Shown piece after piece: positions 54,983 to 62,425 of a stretch of DNA of 64,000 bases; the stretch's first letter is position 1, and each line of letters starts with the position of its first letter. Source of the stretch: Hyphomicrobiales bacterium (GTDB lineage Bacteria; Pseudomonadota; Alphaproteobacteria; Rhizobiales; JAJFHB01); the NCBI GenBank assembly GCA_021775755.1, contig JAJFHE010000025.1, forward strand, positions 162,491 to 226,490. Reading direction: 5' to 3'. Below the pieces are notes generated by a model. It did not search any database. It was not told where the DNA came from and saw only the letters and a list, made by a program, of their open reading frames with translations. The position numbers and the translations under genes were made by a program.

Positions 54983-56518
54983 CTACCAGTTGTCGATGGT
55001 GCGTTTACGGCCGGTGCGCGGGGGTGTCGGCGGCAGGGCATTGAGGAACTTCAATACGACATCGCGTGTGTCCGCCGGGTCGATCACGTCGTCATACTCA
55101 TAGCGCGCGGCGACCTGAAGCGCGGTGTTACGGGCGCGGATTTCGTCGGCCAGTTCGCGTTCGCGCGCGAGCCGCGTCTTTTGATCGTCGATCGCATCGA
55201 GCTCCTGCTTGTGCGTGATCTTGACGGCGCCTTCCAGCCCCATGGCGCCGAATTCGGCCGTCGGCCACGCCACCAGCAGCGCCGGATTGAGCGGCAGCGA
55301 TCCCATCATGTAGTAGCCAAGACCGTAGGCTTTGCGCAGAACCACGGTCATGAACGGAACCGTCGCGTTAACCGCTGCTGTCAGAATGCGCGAACTGTGG
55401 CGCACTAGCGCTGTCGCCTCGACTTCCGGCCCGACCATAAGCCCCGGCGTGTCGCACAGAAACAGCATCGGAATGTCATGCGCATCGCAAAGCTGAATGA
55501 AACGGGCGAGCTTGTCGCAGGCCGGGCTGTCCATAGCGCCGGCTAGAAACATCGGCTGGTTCGCCAGCACGCCCACGGGGCGCCCGGCAATTTTGATCAA
55601 GGCGGTGACGGCGGCGCGCCCGAAGCGTGGCCGCAGCTCAAGTACCGATCCGACATCGGCAACACCCTCGATGACCTTGCGGACGTCGTAGGCACGGCGC
55701 GGGTTCTCCGGCACGATGTCACGCAGCGCCATCGGGTCCGGCGCTTCGCCGGGTGTTCTCTCATCGCTGAAATAGGACAGGTAAAGCCGCGCGACTTCGA
55801 TTGCCTCCGCCTCGTCTTCGACAACGATATCGACCGCGCCGGACGCCTCGTGCACTTCCGGAGGCCCCAACTCCTCAGGCGTCAGCTTGAGGCCGAGCGC
55901 GGATTCAACGAGCGGTGGGCCGGCCATCCCAAGCGCTGCCTTGCGCGTTGCAATCAAGGTGTCACAGAGGCCGGCGACATTCGCATTGCCGGCAAAACAC
56001 CGACCCGCGACAATGCCGAGCGTTGGCACCTGGCCAGACAGCTTCGCCATCATGGCGAAGGTTTCCTCAAAATCGCGGGCGGAGATATTGTTTTCGTGCG
56101 GGCGCCAGCCGCCGCCTTCGGTCCAGAACACGAAGGGCAGCCGCAGGCGCTCCACGATGTGCATCATGCGGTCCGACTTTGCATGGTTGATGGTCGCCTG
56201 CGTACCGGCATGGACGGTATAGTCATAGGCTGCCACGGCGACGCTTTGGCCGGCAACGCTTCCAAGGCCCATGACCAGGCCGTCGGCCGGCCCCACACGC
56301 AAATCGAATGCCGGCCGTGCAAGCTGGCCGTATTCCTGAAAGGTTTTCTCATCGAGCAGCGCGGCGATATTCGCTCGCGCGGTCCAGTGGCCGGTCCTGG
56401 CGCGTTTGGCGAGGGCTTCCGGGCGGTTATCGTCAAGCGTTGCCGCCTTGGCGTCGAGCACCTCGGCCAGATCCGGCCTCGGCTCGCCGCTGCCACCCTC
56501 GTCATCTTTGCTGGTCAC
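54983..56518 (-). CDS. Acyl-CoA carboxylase carboxyltransferase (beta) subunit
   Basis: Transfers CO2 from carboxybiotin to an acyl-CoA. The 511-residue protein has both crotonase-like halves of the carboxyltransferase: WTEGGGWRPHENN and GRCFAGNANVAGLCDTL in the first, and GVLANQPMFLAGAMDSPACD, LCDTPGLMVGPEVE and MGLEGAVKITHKQEL in the second. The usual acetyl- or propionyl-CoA-type residues cannot be told apart here. It starts with GTG at 56518, 36 nt behind the biotin carrier gene. The biotin carboxylase subunit is not in the window. Confidence 0.88.
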   Translation of the reverse strand: MTSKDDEGGSGEPRPDLAEVLDAKAATLDDNRPEALAKRARTGHWTARANIAALLDEKTFQEYGQLARPAFDLRVGPADGLVMGLGSVAGQSVAVAAYDYTVHAGTQATINHAKSDRMMHIVERLRLPFVFWTEGGGWRPHENNISARDFEETFAMMAKLSGQVPTLGIVAGRCFAGNANVAGLCDTLIATRKAALGMAGPPLVESALGLKLTPEELGPPEVHEASGAVDIVVEDEAEAIEVARLYLSYFSDERTPGEAPDPMALRDIVPENPRRAYDVRKVIEGVADVGSVLELRPRFGRAAVTALIKIAGRPVGVLANQPMFLAGAMDSPACDKLARFIQLCDAHDIPMLFLCDTPGLMVGPEVEATALVRHSSRILTAAVNATVPFMTVVLRKAYGLGYYMMGSLPLNPALLVAWPTAEFGAMGLEGAVKITHKQELDAIDDQKTRLARERELADEIRARNTALQVAARYEYDDVIDPADTRDVVLKFLNALPPTPPRTGRKRTIDNW

Positions 56519-56554
56519 GCGAAGCCTCTCCTGTTGTGTGCTTGCGCGAGGATA

Positions 56555-56773
56555 TCAGGCCTCGCGGACATGCGCGACAACATCGCCTTCCGCAACACTG
56601 TCGCCTTCGCCAACGAGAATCTCTTCCAAGGTGCCCGCCATCTGCGCCTCGACCGGCACTTCCATTTTCATGCTTTCAACAAGCAGCACGACCTGACCGG
56701 CCGCAATCTCATCGCCGGCTTTCGCCTCCAAAGAGACCACGAAGCCGGACACCTCCGATTTCAGTTCTTTCAT
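56555..56773 (-). CDS. Biotin carboxyl carrier protein
   Basis: A 72-residue biotinyl-lipoyl domain protein. The biotinylation site is in VESMKMEVPV, flanked by the usual hammerhead (KAGDEIAAGQVVLL, GDSVAEGDVVAHV). Such stand-alone carriers serve acyl-CoA carboxylases in bacteria. It is encoded 36 nt ahead of the carboxyltransferase gene, so the two form a unit that needs a biotin carboxylase from elsewhere. Confidence 0.92.
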   Translation of the reverse strand: MKELKSEVSGFVVSLEAKAGDEIAAGQVVLLVESMKMEVPVEAQMAGTLEEILVGEGDSVAEGDVVAHVREA

Positions 56774-56882
56774 GAGATCCCGTCCCCTGACATTGCCACT
56801 CCAAGCGTCCTATACCAAGGAGGCGCGAGCATCAATGGCGCCGTCTCACGCAATGAGATGTTCGCAATTGCCAATCGGAGCA

Positions 56883-57845
56883 CTACTGCGGAACGTGCTC
56901 GAGAAAAAGGATCTGCAAGTCGCTGGTCGGCACATACTCGTGCAGCGTGACCTCAAAGCGCGACGGCCCGGTCTTCTCGATGTCGTTGATGCAGAGAGAC
57001 ACCAGATTTGCCTCATCGCCCTTGTCGACGGTCAGGTGAAACCGGCCGATGGGACCGTGCCAGGTGTTGGCGGTTTTGAGAATGTAGTGGACCTCGTAGG
57101 CCACAAGCAACTCACCCTGGGCCTCGTCGATCTTCACCTGGGCGGCGCGGGCAAATCCGCCCTCGACGCAGTAGTTGTTGCGGAAGTAGTTCTCGCTCAA
57201 AGAGAACTGGCCGAAAAACGAGGCGCCCGCCACGGGACGGTAGCTGTGGGCGATCTTGGTCTCGCCGCCGCCTGGAAACGTCTGCAGCCAGTGATAGGTT
57301 ACGCGCACACTCCACAGAGGCTGCAGTTCGCCGTGCGCTTCGTTCCACGCGAGAAGGCCAGCATCGCGGAGGTCTGCCTTGGCATCATCCGAAAGCGCTT
57401 TAAGCACCTCATACAACTCGCCTGCGAAGGCATTGATCGGAATGTCATGCCCGGCCACCTGAGCGGTGACATCGACGCCGCCGATCTCCGCTTTCAGTTC
57501 GACGTCCGGCGTCAGGGCCTCACCGTCAACGACGACGGTAAAGTCGACGAAGTTGGTACCATCCTCGCCCTGAAAACCGATCGGGTCCATCGACGACAGA
57601 TCCACCACGGGCAGCGGGAAAGCGATAAGCGACGTGATGTCCTCATCGGCGATATTGCGGAACGTGTAGGAAACATTCACCTGTTCGCGCGAAATCTCCA
57701 GGTCTTCCTCGACCATGGTGATGGATGCATTGGGAACATACTGGATACCGCCTGCACCTAAGACCGCCGACGCGTCATTTGCGGCAGCGGATACGGGCGC
57801 AAGGGCGATTGTGGCAACGCCAAGTGCCATGAGTGTACGGATCAT
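56883..57845 (-). CDS. DUF4424 family secreted protein
   Basis: A 320-residue protein with a signal peptide (RTLMALGVATIALAPVSAAA) and a beta-rich mature part of the DUF4424 type, recognisable by the early block GGIQYVPNASITMVEEDLEIS, VSYTFRNIADEDI and the late VTYHWLQTFPGG and FHLTVDKGDE. The function of this family is unknown. The ATG at 57845 gives the signal peptide directly and is preferred over the frame start at 57926. It lies 58 nt downstream of tctA in the same orientation. Confidence 0.78.
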   Translation of the reverse strand: MIRTLMALGVATIALAPVSAAANDASAVLGAGGIQYVPNASITMVEEDLEISREQVNVSYTFRNIADEDITSLIAFPLPVVDLSSMDPIGFQGEDGTNFVDFTVVVDGEALTPDVELKAEIGGVDVTAQVAGHDIPINAFAGELYEVLKALSDDAKADLRDAGLLAWNEAHGELQPLWSVRVTYHWLQTFPGGGETKIAHSYRPVAGASFFGQFSLSENYFRNNYCVEGGFARAAQVKIDEAQGELLVAYEVHYILKTANTWHGPIGRFHLTVDKGDEANLVSLCINDIEKTGPSRFEVTLHEYVPTSDLQILFLEHVPQ

Positions 57846-57903
57846 GGCACCAGTGTTACCCGCGTCCGCACGCCGGTCAACTTTCAGATCATTAAATTCC
57901 GAC

Positions 57904-59430
57904 TCAGCCGGCTTCCGCCCCGCCATTCGCGCCGTTCTTCTTGCGGCGCCACATCAGGAACATCGGGTATGCGACGAGTGCGACGGCGCACACCATAAAG
58001 AAGGCGGAGAGCGGACGTTCGAAGAATATCATCGGGTCGCCGTGAGATCCGAGCAGAGACTGCCGTAGCGAGCGTTCCGCCAAAGGCCCGAGCACGATGG
58101 CCAGGACCGCCGGTGCCACTGGATAGTCGAGCTTGCGCAACAGATAACCCACAACACCGAACACGAACATCAGCCACACATCGTGCATGGTTTGCGTCGG
58201 GGCAAATCCACCGACAATGCACAGGATGAAAATCATTGGTGCAAGGATCGTGAATTTCAGCGTCAACACCCGCACGAACACCGGGATGAAGGCCAGGTTC
58301 AAGATCAGCGTGAACACATTGGCAACGTAAAGCGAGCCGATCAGGCCCCACACGAAGTCGGGATGCTCGCTGAACAAGAGTGGGCCCGGGCGCAACCCCC
58401 AGATGATCATGCCGCCGAGCAAAATGGCCGTGGTCGGGGAGCCTGGAATGCCGAGCGTGATCATCGGCAGCATCGAGCCGGTGGAGGCAGAATTGTTCGC
58501 CGATTCAGGCGCCGCGACACCGGAAACATTGCCCTTGCCGAAACTGTCCGGGTTCTTGGAGAATGTCTTGGCGAGCCCGTATGACATCAAGGACGCAGGG
58601 GTTGCCCCAGCGGCGGGGAGAATGCCGACGAAATAGCCGAGAACACCACCCAGCACAGTCGTGCCAAAATATTCCTTCACGTGCTTCAGGTTGCCCCAGA
58701 GCGAGCGGAATGAGCTCTTGACCTTGTGCACCTGCACGTCGCCCTGGGTCTGCTCTAGCGTCCACAGCATCTCGCCGATGCCGTAGATACCGATGGCCAG
58801 CACGAGGAAGTTGATGCCGTGGAAGAAGCCCGAAACGTCGAAGAAAATGAGGCGCGGCTTACCTGAGATGATGTCGAGGCCAACGGTGGCGAGCACCAGG
58901 CCGATGAGAATTGAGAATATCGTCTTCGGTACGTCGTCACCGCCAAGGCCGACAAACGTGGCGAAGGCGAGAATCATCAGGGCGAATTCTTCCTCCGGGC
59001 CGAACTTCAACGCAAATTCAGCCAGCGGCGGCGCAAACAGCGTAAACAGCACTACGGATATCGTGCCGCCGATAAACGACGCCACCGCCGCTGTCGTCAA
59101 TGCGAGGTCCGCCTTGCCGGCCTGTGCGAGGGGCCGGCCGTCGAACACCGTTGCCACCGCCGTGGATGCCCCCGGTATTCCAAGTGTTATCGAACTCACC
59201 GCGCCGCCATACATAGCGCCGTAGTAGACGGCTGCAAGAAATATGATAGCCGATGTCGGCGGCACCAGAAACGTCACTGGCAGCAGAATCGCAACGCCGT
59301 TCACCGAGCCGAGGCCTGGCATGGCGCCGACGAACAGCCCAACCAGACACCCGATCACGAGTAATGTCAGATTGACGGGTTCAAAGGCCAGCAGAAGACC
59401 GTTGAACAAGGGTTCGATGATTGTTTCCAT
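57904..59430 (-). CDS. tctA: Tripartite tricarboxylate transporter permease TctA
   Basis: Large membrane subunit of a secondary carboxylate uptake system that works with a periplasmic binding protein. The 508-residue protein has about eleven membrane segments and the family's glycine-rich blocks GALPGLGSVNGVAILLP-like (GAMPGLGSVNGVAILLPVTF), YYGAMYGGAVSSITLGIPG and SVNNSASTGSMLPMITLGIPG-like (ANNSASTGSMLPMITLGI). It follows tctB by 31 nt. The substrate (citrate, another di/tricarboxylate or an aromatic acid) is unknown. Confidence 0.94.
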   Translation of the reverse strand: METIIEPLFNGLLLAFEPVNLTLLVIGCLVGLFVGAMPGLGSVNGVAILLPVTFLVPPTSAIIFLAAVYYGAMYGGAVSSITLGIPGASTAVATVFDGRPLAQAGKADLALTTAAVASFIGGTISVVLFTLFAPPLAEFALKFGPEEEFALMILAFATFVGLGGDDVPKTIFSILIGLVLATVGLDIISGKPRLIFFDVSGFFHGINFLVLAIGIYGIGEMLWTLEQTQGDVQVHKVKSSFRSLWGNLKHVKEYFGTTVLGGVLGYFVGILPAAGATPASLMSYGLAKTFSKNPDSFGKGNVSGVAAPESANNSASTGSMLPMITLGIPGSPTTAILLGGMIIWGLRPGPLLFSEHPDFVWGLIGSLYVANVFTLILNLAFIPVFVRVLTLKFTILAPMIFILCIVGGFAPTQTMHDVWLMFVFGVVGYLLRKLDYPVAPAVLAIVLGPLAERSLRQSLLGSHGDPMIFFERPLSAFFMVCAVALVAYPMFLMWRRKKNGANGGAEAG

Positions 59431-59461
59431 GGCAGGTCAAAACCTTGCGTTGGCCGTTGCG

Positions 59462-60067
59462 TCAGCGCGGCACGCGGTTGGTGTACCAATTGATGAATAT
59501 AGAAATCGCTGCACCGACAGGGATCACTGCCAGCCAGAGCCCGGGACCGCCGCGGCCATAGATGATGTCGTACAAACCAAGGCTGACGAATAGCGGTTCA
59601 GACCAGCCATGCGGCAGCGGAATACGCAGTGCCCATTCAAAGAAAAAGAAAAGAAACGTCGGCGTCAACAGAGCCAGTGTTAACGTCAAATTCCAGCCGT
59701 GACTGCCCAGGAATCTCAAGTAGAACAGCAGGAACAGCGCAATCGCGATGTACATGCCGATGAACTGGGACAGCAGCAAAAGTCCGAACAGGGCCAGAAT
59801 TGTGATGCCGATGATGCGCAGCTCACTCGCGCCGACATAGGGGTCGCGTGAGCGCGACTGCGGTGTGGTGCGCTTGAACCAGCGCACAATGGTCCAGATA
59901 CACGACAGCAGCATGCCGGCGGAGAGCCAGAACGGCCAGGCACCCGACCCGGGGCCCTTCTCGGGCAACCAGCCGATGGCCAGCCCCTGTTGACTTTTGT
60001 ACATGAAGCCGATCGATACCAGCGCCATCGCAATCGCCATTACGAGTTCAGCCGTTCGTACTGTCAT
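59462..60067 (-). CDS. tctB: Tripartite tricarboxylate transporter small permease TctB
   Basis: Small membrane subunit of the TTT system. The 201-residue protein has four hydrophobic segments: AELVMAIAMALVSIGFMY, FWLSAGMLLSCIWTIVRW, LRIIGITILALFGLLLLSQ with the following FIGMYIAIALFLL, and others near the C-terminus. It begins at ATG 60067 (a longer frame opens at 60109) and lies between tctC, separated by a gap with a strong hairpin, and tctA. Confidence 0.87.
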   Translation of the reverse strand: MTVRTAELVMAIAMALVSIGFMYKSQQGLAIGWLPEKGPGSGAWPFWLSAGMLLSCIWTIVRWFKRTTPQSRSRDPYVGASELRIIGITILALFGLLLLSQFIGMYIAIALFLLFYLRFLGSHGWNLTLTLALLTPTFLFFFFEWALRIPLPHGWSEPLFVSLGLYDIIYGRGGPGLWLAVIPVGAAISIFINWYTNRVPR

Positions 60068-60213
60068 TTCAGCCGCCTCCCACAGTGCGCCGGAATCGGA
60101 AGGATCCAACGCCGTTCAACCTTGAAATGATACTATGGAAATTTGTACCGAGCCCACATATACCGGTGGAGTTGACCGTTTCGCACACGGTGTGTCGTCG
60201 CCTCGTTGGGAAT

Positions 60214-60246
60214 GCAGGCGGGCGGCCGTAAGTGCCGCCCGCCTGC
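60214..60246 (-). terminator. 13-bp hairpin between tctC and tctB
   Basis: Arms 60214-60226 (GCAGGCGGGCGGC) and 60234-60246 are perfectly complementary with a 7-nt loop. On the minus-strand transcript it follows the tctC stop by 13 nt and has no T-run. It could be an attenuating or mRNA-stabilising structure that raises tctC output relative to tctBA, as seen for other binding-protein genes. Confidence 0.6.
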
Positions 60247-60259
60247 TGTGTCGCGAAAC

Positions 60260-61264
60260 TTATTCGCCTGTAAGCGCTGCGGCGCCAACCTCTTCGATCA
60301 GAGCCTTGTGGCGCTCGATCTGTGCGCCGTGGAACGCCTGAAGATCGTCGCCTGCAAGCCATTCCGTGCAGTCGAGACCGTCCTCGACACAGAATGTCTG
60401 CCACTCTTCGCCGTTGTACACTTTCGAGAACAGATCAATGTACCAGGCCTGAGCTTCAGCCGACATGCCCGGAGGTCCGTTGATCGAACGCTGCATGAAG
60501 TAGACGATGTCCACGCCAAGCTCGCGTGCGGTCGGAATGTCCGGATAGGCTGCCATGCGCTCGGGTGTAAACTGCACGAGCGGCATGGTGTTGCCGGCGC
60601 GGTAGAACTCGTTCTGTTCAGCAGGATTGTTGACGGTTGAGTCAATATGCCCGCCGACGAGGTTCTTGGCCACGGTGCCCCCACCCGGGAACGGGATGTA
60701 GGTCACCTCGTAACCGAACTCAGCTTCCATCATGGCAGTGAGGATTGAGTCTTCCTGACCCGATCCCGTGCCACCAACCTTCCATGTGCCATTGGTGCCC
60801 TTGACGGCTGCCACATAGGATTCAAGGTCGGTGATGCCGCTGTCGGACTGCACCCACAGCAGGAACGTGTCGAGCGCCATACGTCCGATCGGCGTAAACT
60901 GCGATACATCGACACCGAGATCCGCTTGAATGATCGGCGTGGTGTAGAAGCTGTTCAGCGTGACGAGGATGGTATGGTCGTCACCCGCGTGATCCTGCAG
61001 GTAACGCAGGGCTTCAGCGCCGGAACCGCCCGGCTTGTTGATCGGAATAAACGGGCGCGGCGACAGGCCGTGCTTTTCGATCAGCCCTTGAATCAGACGG
61101 GCAATCTGGTCAGCACCACCGCCGGTACCGGCCATGATGATAAACTCAACAGGCTTCACCGGCTCCCAGGCCGCTTTCGCCTTGTCAACGAGCCCGCTCA
61201 TTGCGGTTGCGCTTACGGCAACCGTCAACGCGGCACTCATAAAGATATTGCGGAGTAGTCGCAT
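60260..61264 (-). CDS. tctC: Tripartite tricarboxylate transporter substrate-binding protein TctC
   Basis: Periplasmic solute receptor of the TTT system. The 334-residue protein has a signal peptide (MRLLRNIFMSAALTVAVSAT, cleaved near A30) and a BUG/TctC fold: PVEFIIMAGTGGGADQIARL at the entrance, INKPGGSGAEALRYLQ, FPGGGTVAKNLVGGHID and RELGVDIVYFMQRSI. ATG 61264 is preferred over 61282. It is followed by the hairpin and tctB-tctA, and preceded by a candidate promoter with an operator at the start site. Confidence 0.92.
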   Translation of the reverse strand: MRLLRNIFMSAALTVAVSATAMSGLVDKAKAAWEPVKPVEFIIMAGTGGGADQIARLIQGLIEKHGLSPRPFIPINKPGGSGAEALRYLQDHAGDDHTILVTLNSFYTTPIIQADLGVDVSQFTPIGRMALDTFLLWVQSDSGITDLESYVAAVKGTNGTWKVGGTGSGQEDSILTAMMEAEFGYEVTYIPFPGGGTVAKNLVGGHIDSTVNNPAEQNEFYRAGNTMPLVQFTPERMAAYPDIPTARELGVDIVYFMQRSINGPPGMSAEAQAWYIDLFSKVYNGEEWQTFCVEDGLDCTEWLAGDDLQAFHGAQIERHKALIEEVGAAALTGE

Positions 61265-61398
61265 TGTTCCATTTCCTCCCAATTAATCTGCATCACCGAC
61301 CGCAATACCAGCACAGCGCGGCGCCAATGCCATCGGTGAACCGAGATTTAATGACATAAAGCTGCCCCTAATAAGGCGGCTTCCCGTCCACCGAAACC

Positions 61399-61421
61399 CT
61401 GTGGCGTTTTGTATACCACAG
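61399..61421. promoter_or_regulatory. Inverted repeat at the tctC start site (GntR-type operator candidate)
   Basis: CTGTGG (61399-61404) and CCACAG (61416-61421) form a 6+6 inverted repeat with an 11-nt spacer containing TTTTGTATA. The sequence TGTATACCA in it resembles the TGGTATACCA-like sites of FCD-type GntR regulators. It covers the expected transcription start of the adjacent promoter. Confidence 0.45.
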
Positions 61422-61425
61422 ATCC

Positions 61426-61453
61426 ATTGTAGCAGTTTCCAGCGTGATTTCAA
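61426..61453 (-). promoter_or_regulatory. Candidate promoter of tctCBA
   Basis: On the minus strand TTGAAA (61448-61453), a 16-nt spacer and TACAAT (61426-61431). It lies about 155 nt before the tctC start, and the inverted repeat at 61399-61421 sits right at the expected start of transcription. Confidence 0.5.
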
Positions 61454-61547
61454 TGTCTGAAATCGATGAATCTTCCCTGCCCTGCACTCAATTTTTCGTT
61501 TAATTGCTTATGCTTGCAACAAAACTCGAAAACCGCCCCTGCAAAAC

Positions 61548-62411
61548 TTAATGCACCAACAACACAGCGATCTCTGCATTGTCGGCCACATGCCGTGTCA
61601 CACCGCCCATAATCAGCTCCCTCTGGCGGCTTTGCCCGTAAGCTCCCATCAGCAAAGTATCAACGCCAAGCCGCCTACTCATGGAAAGAAGGTTGTTGCC
61701 GACGGTCGGCCCCGATGACGTAAACGTTTCAATGTTTATGGAGACACCATGCGTCGCCAGCCACTGCTCGGCCTCGTGCGGACCGGGAACCGGTTCATCG
61801 GGTGCGTTTGCGCACAGCATCGTCACTTGATCGGCAGCAGCCAGAACCGGCAGCGCCATATATATGGCGCGCGCGGCCTCCGCGCTGCCATTCCAGGCAA
61901 TGGCGACATGGCCCCCCACCGGCGCCTGCAGTTCGGGGGGGCAGACGAGCACCAATCGTCCGGTCGAAAATATTGCAGCTTCCAGAGTGTTGTGGCCGAG
62001 CGAGCCCTTTGATTCAGGCTGAGCCACGGCAACGATATCTGCAAGCCTGCCATACTGGGAAACGACTGCCGCCTGCTTTCCGGTGCGTTCACGCCAGGCC
62101 ACCGACGTACGGTCCGTCGGCCAGGGCGGAGTATCCGACACCGCAAGATCGTGCGCGCTGCAATAGGTTTCGAAAATCTCTTTCAGATGCTTTTCTTCCT
62201 CATCCGCCATATTGCTTGCGGAGTCGGTTATCTGCTTGCGCAAAGCCTGATTGAGATAGGTGCCGAGCGGCAACATGTCGTCCGGTTTGGGTCGGCAGTG
62301 ATTGACCTCGATATGTGCGTTGAACCGGCTGGCCAGCGCGAGGGCGCCATTCAGAACGGACTCGCCTTTACCATCGCCTCTAACCGGAACAAAAATAGTG
62401 CGTATTGTCAT
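61548..62411 (-). CDS. Tandem universal stress protein
   Basis: A 287-residue protein made of two UspA-like domains. The first (~1-140) has TIFVPVRGDGKGESVLNGAL; the second (~155-287) begins GHVAIAWNGSAEAARAIYMA and carries LLMGAYGQSRQRELIMGGVTRHV, a version of the ATP-binding G-x2-G-x9-G motif. So ATP binding is likely in the second domain only. The ATG at 62411 follows AGGAAAG by about 8 nt. It lies 14 nt behind fhs in the same direction. Confidence 0.88.
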   Translation of the reverse strand: MTIRTIFVPVRGDGKGESVLNGALALASRFNAHIEVNHCRPKPDDMLPLGTYLNQALRKQITDSASNMADEEEKHLKEIFETYCSAHDLAVSDTPPWPTDRTSVAWRERTGKQAAVVSQYGRLADIVAVAQPESKGSLGHNTLEAAIFSTGRLVLVCPPELQAPVGGHVAIAWNGSAEAARAIYMALPVLAAADQVTMLCANAPDEPVPGPHEAEQWLATHGVSINIETFTSSGPTVGNNLLSMSRRLGVDTLLMGAYGQSRQRELIMGGVTRHVADNAEIAVLLVH

Positions 62412-62425
62412 CAATATGCGCTTTC

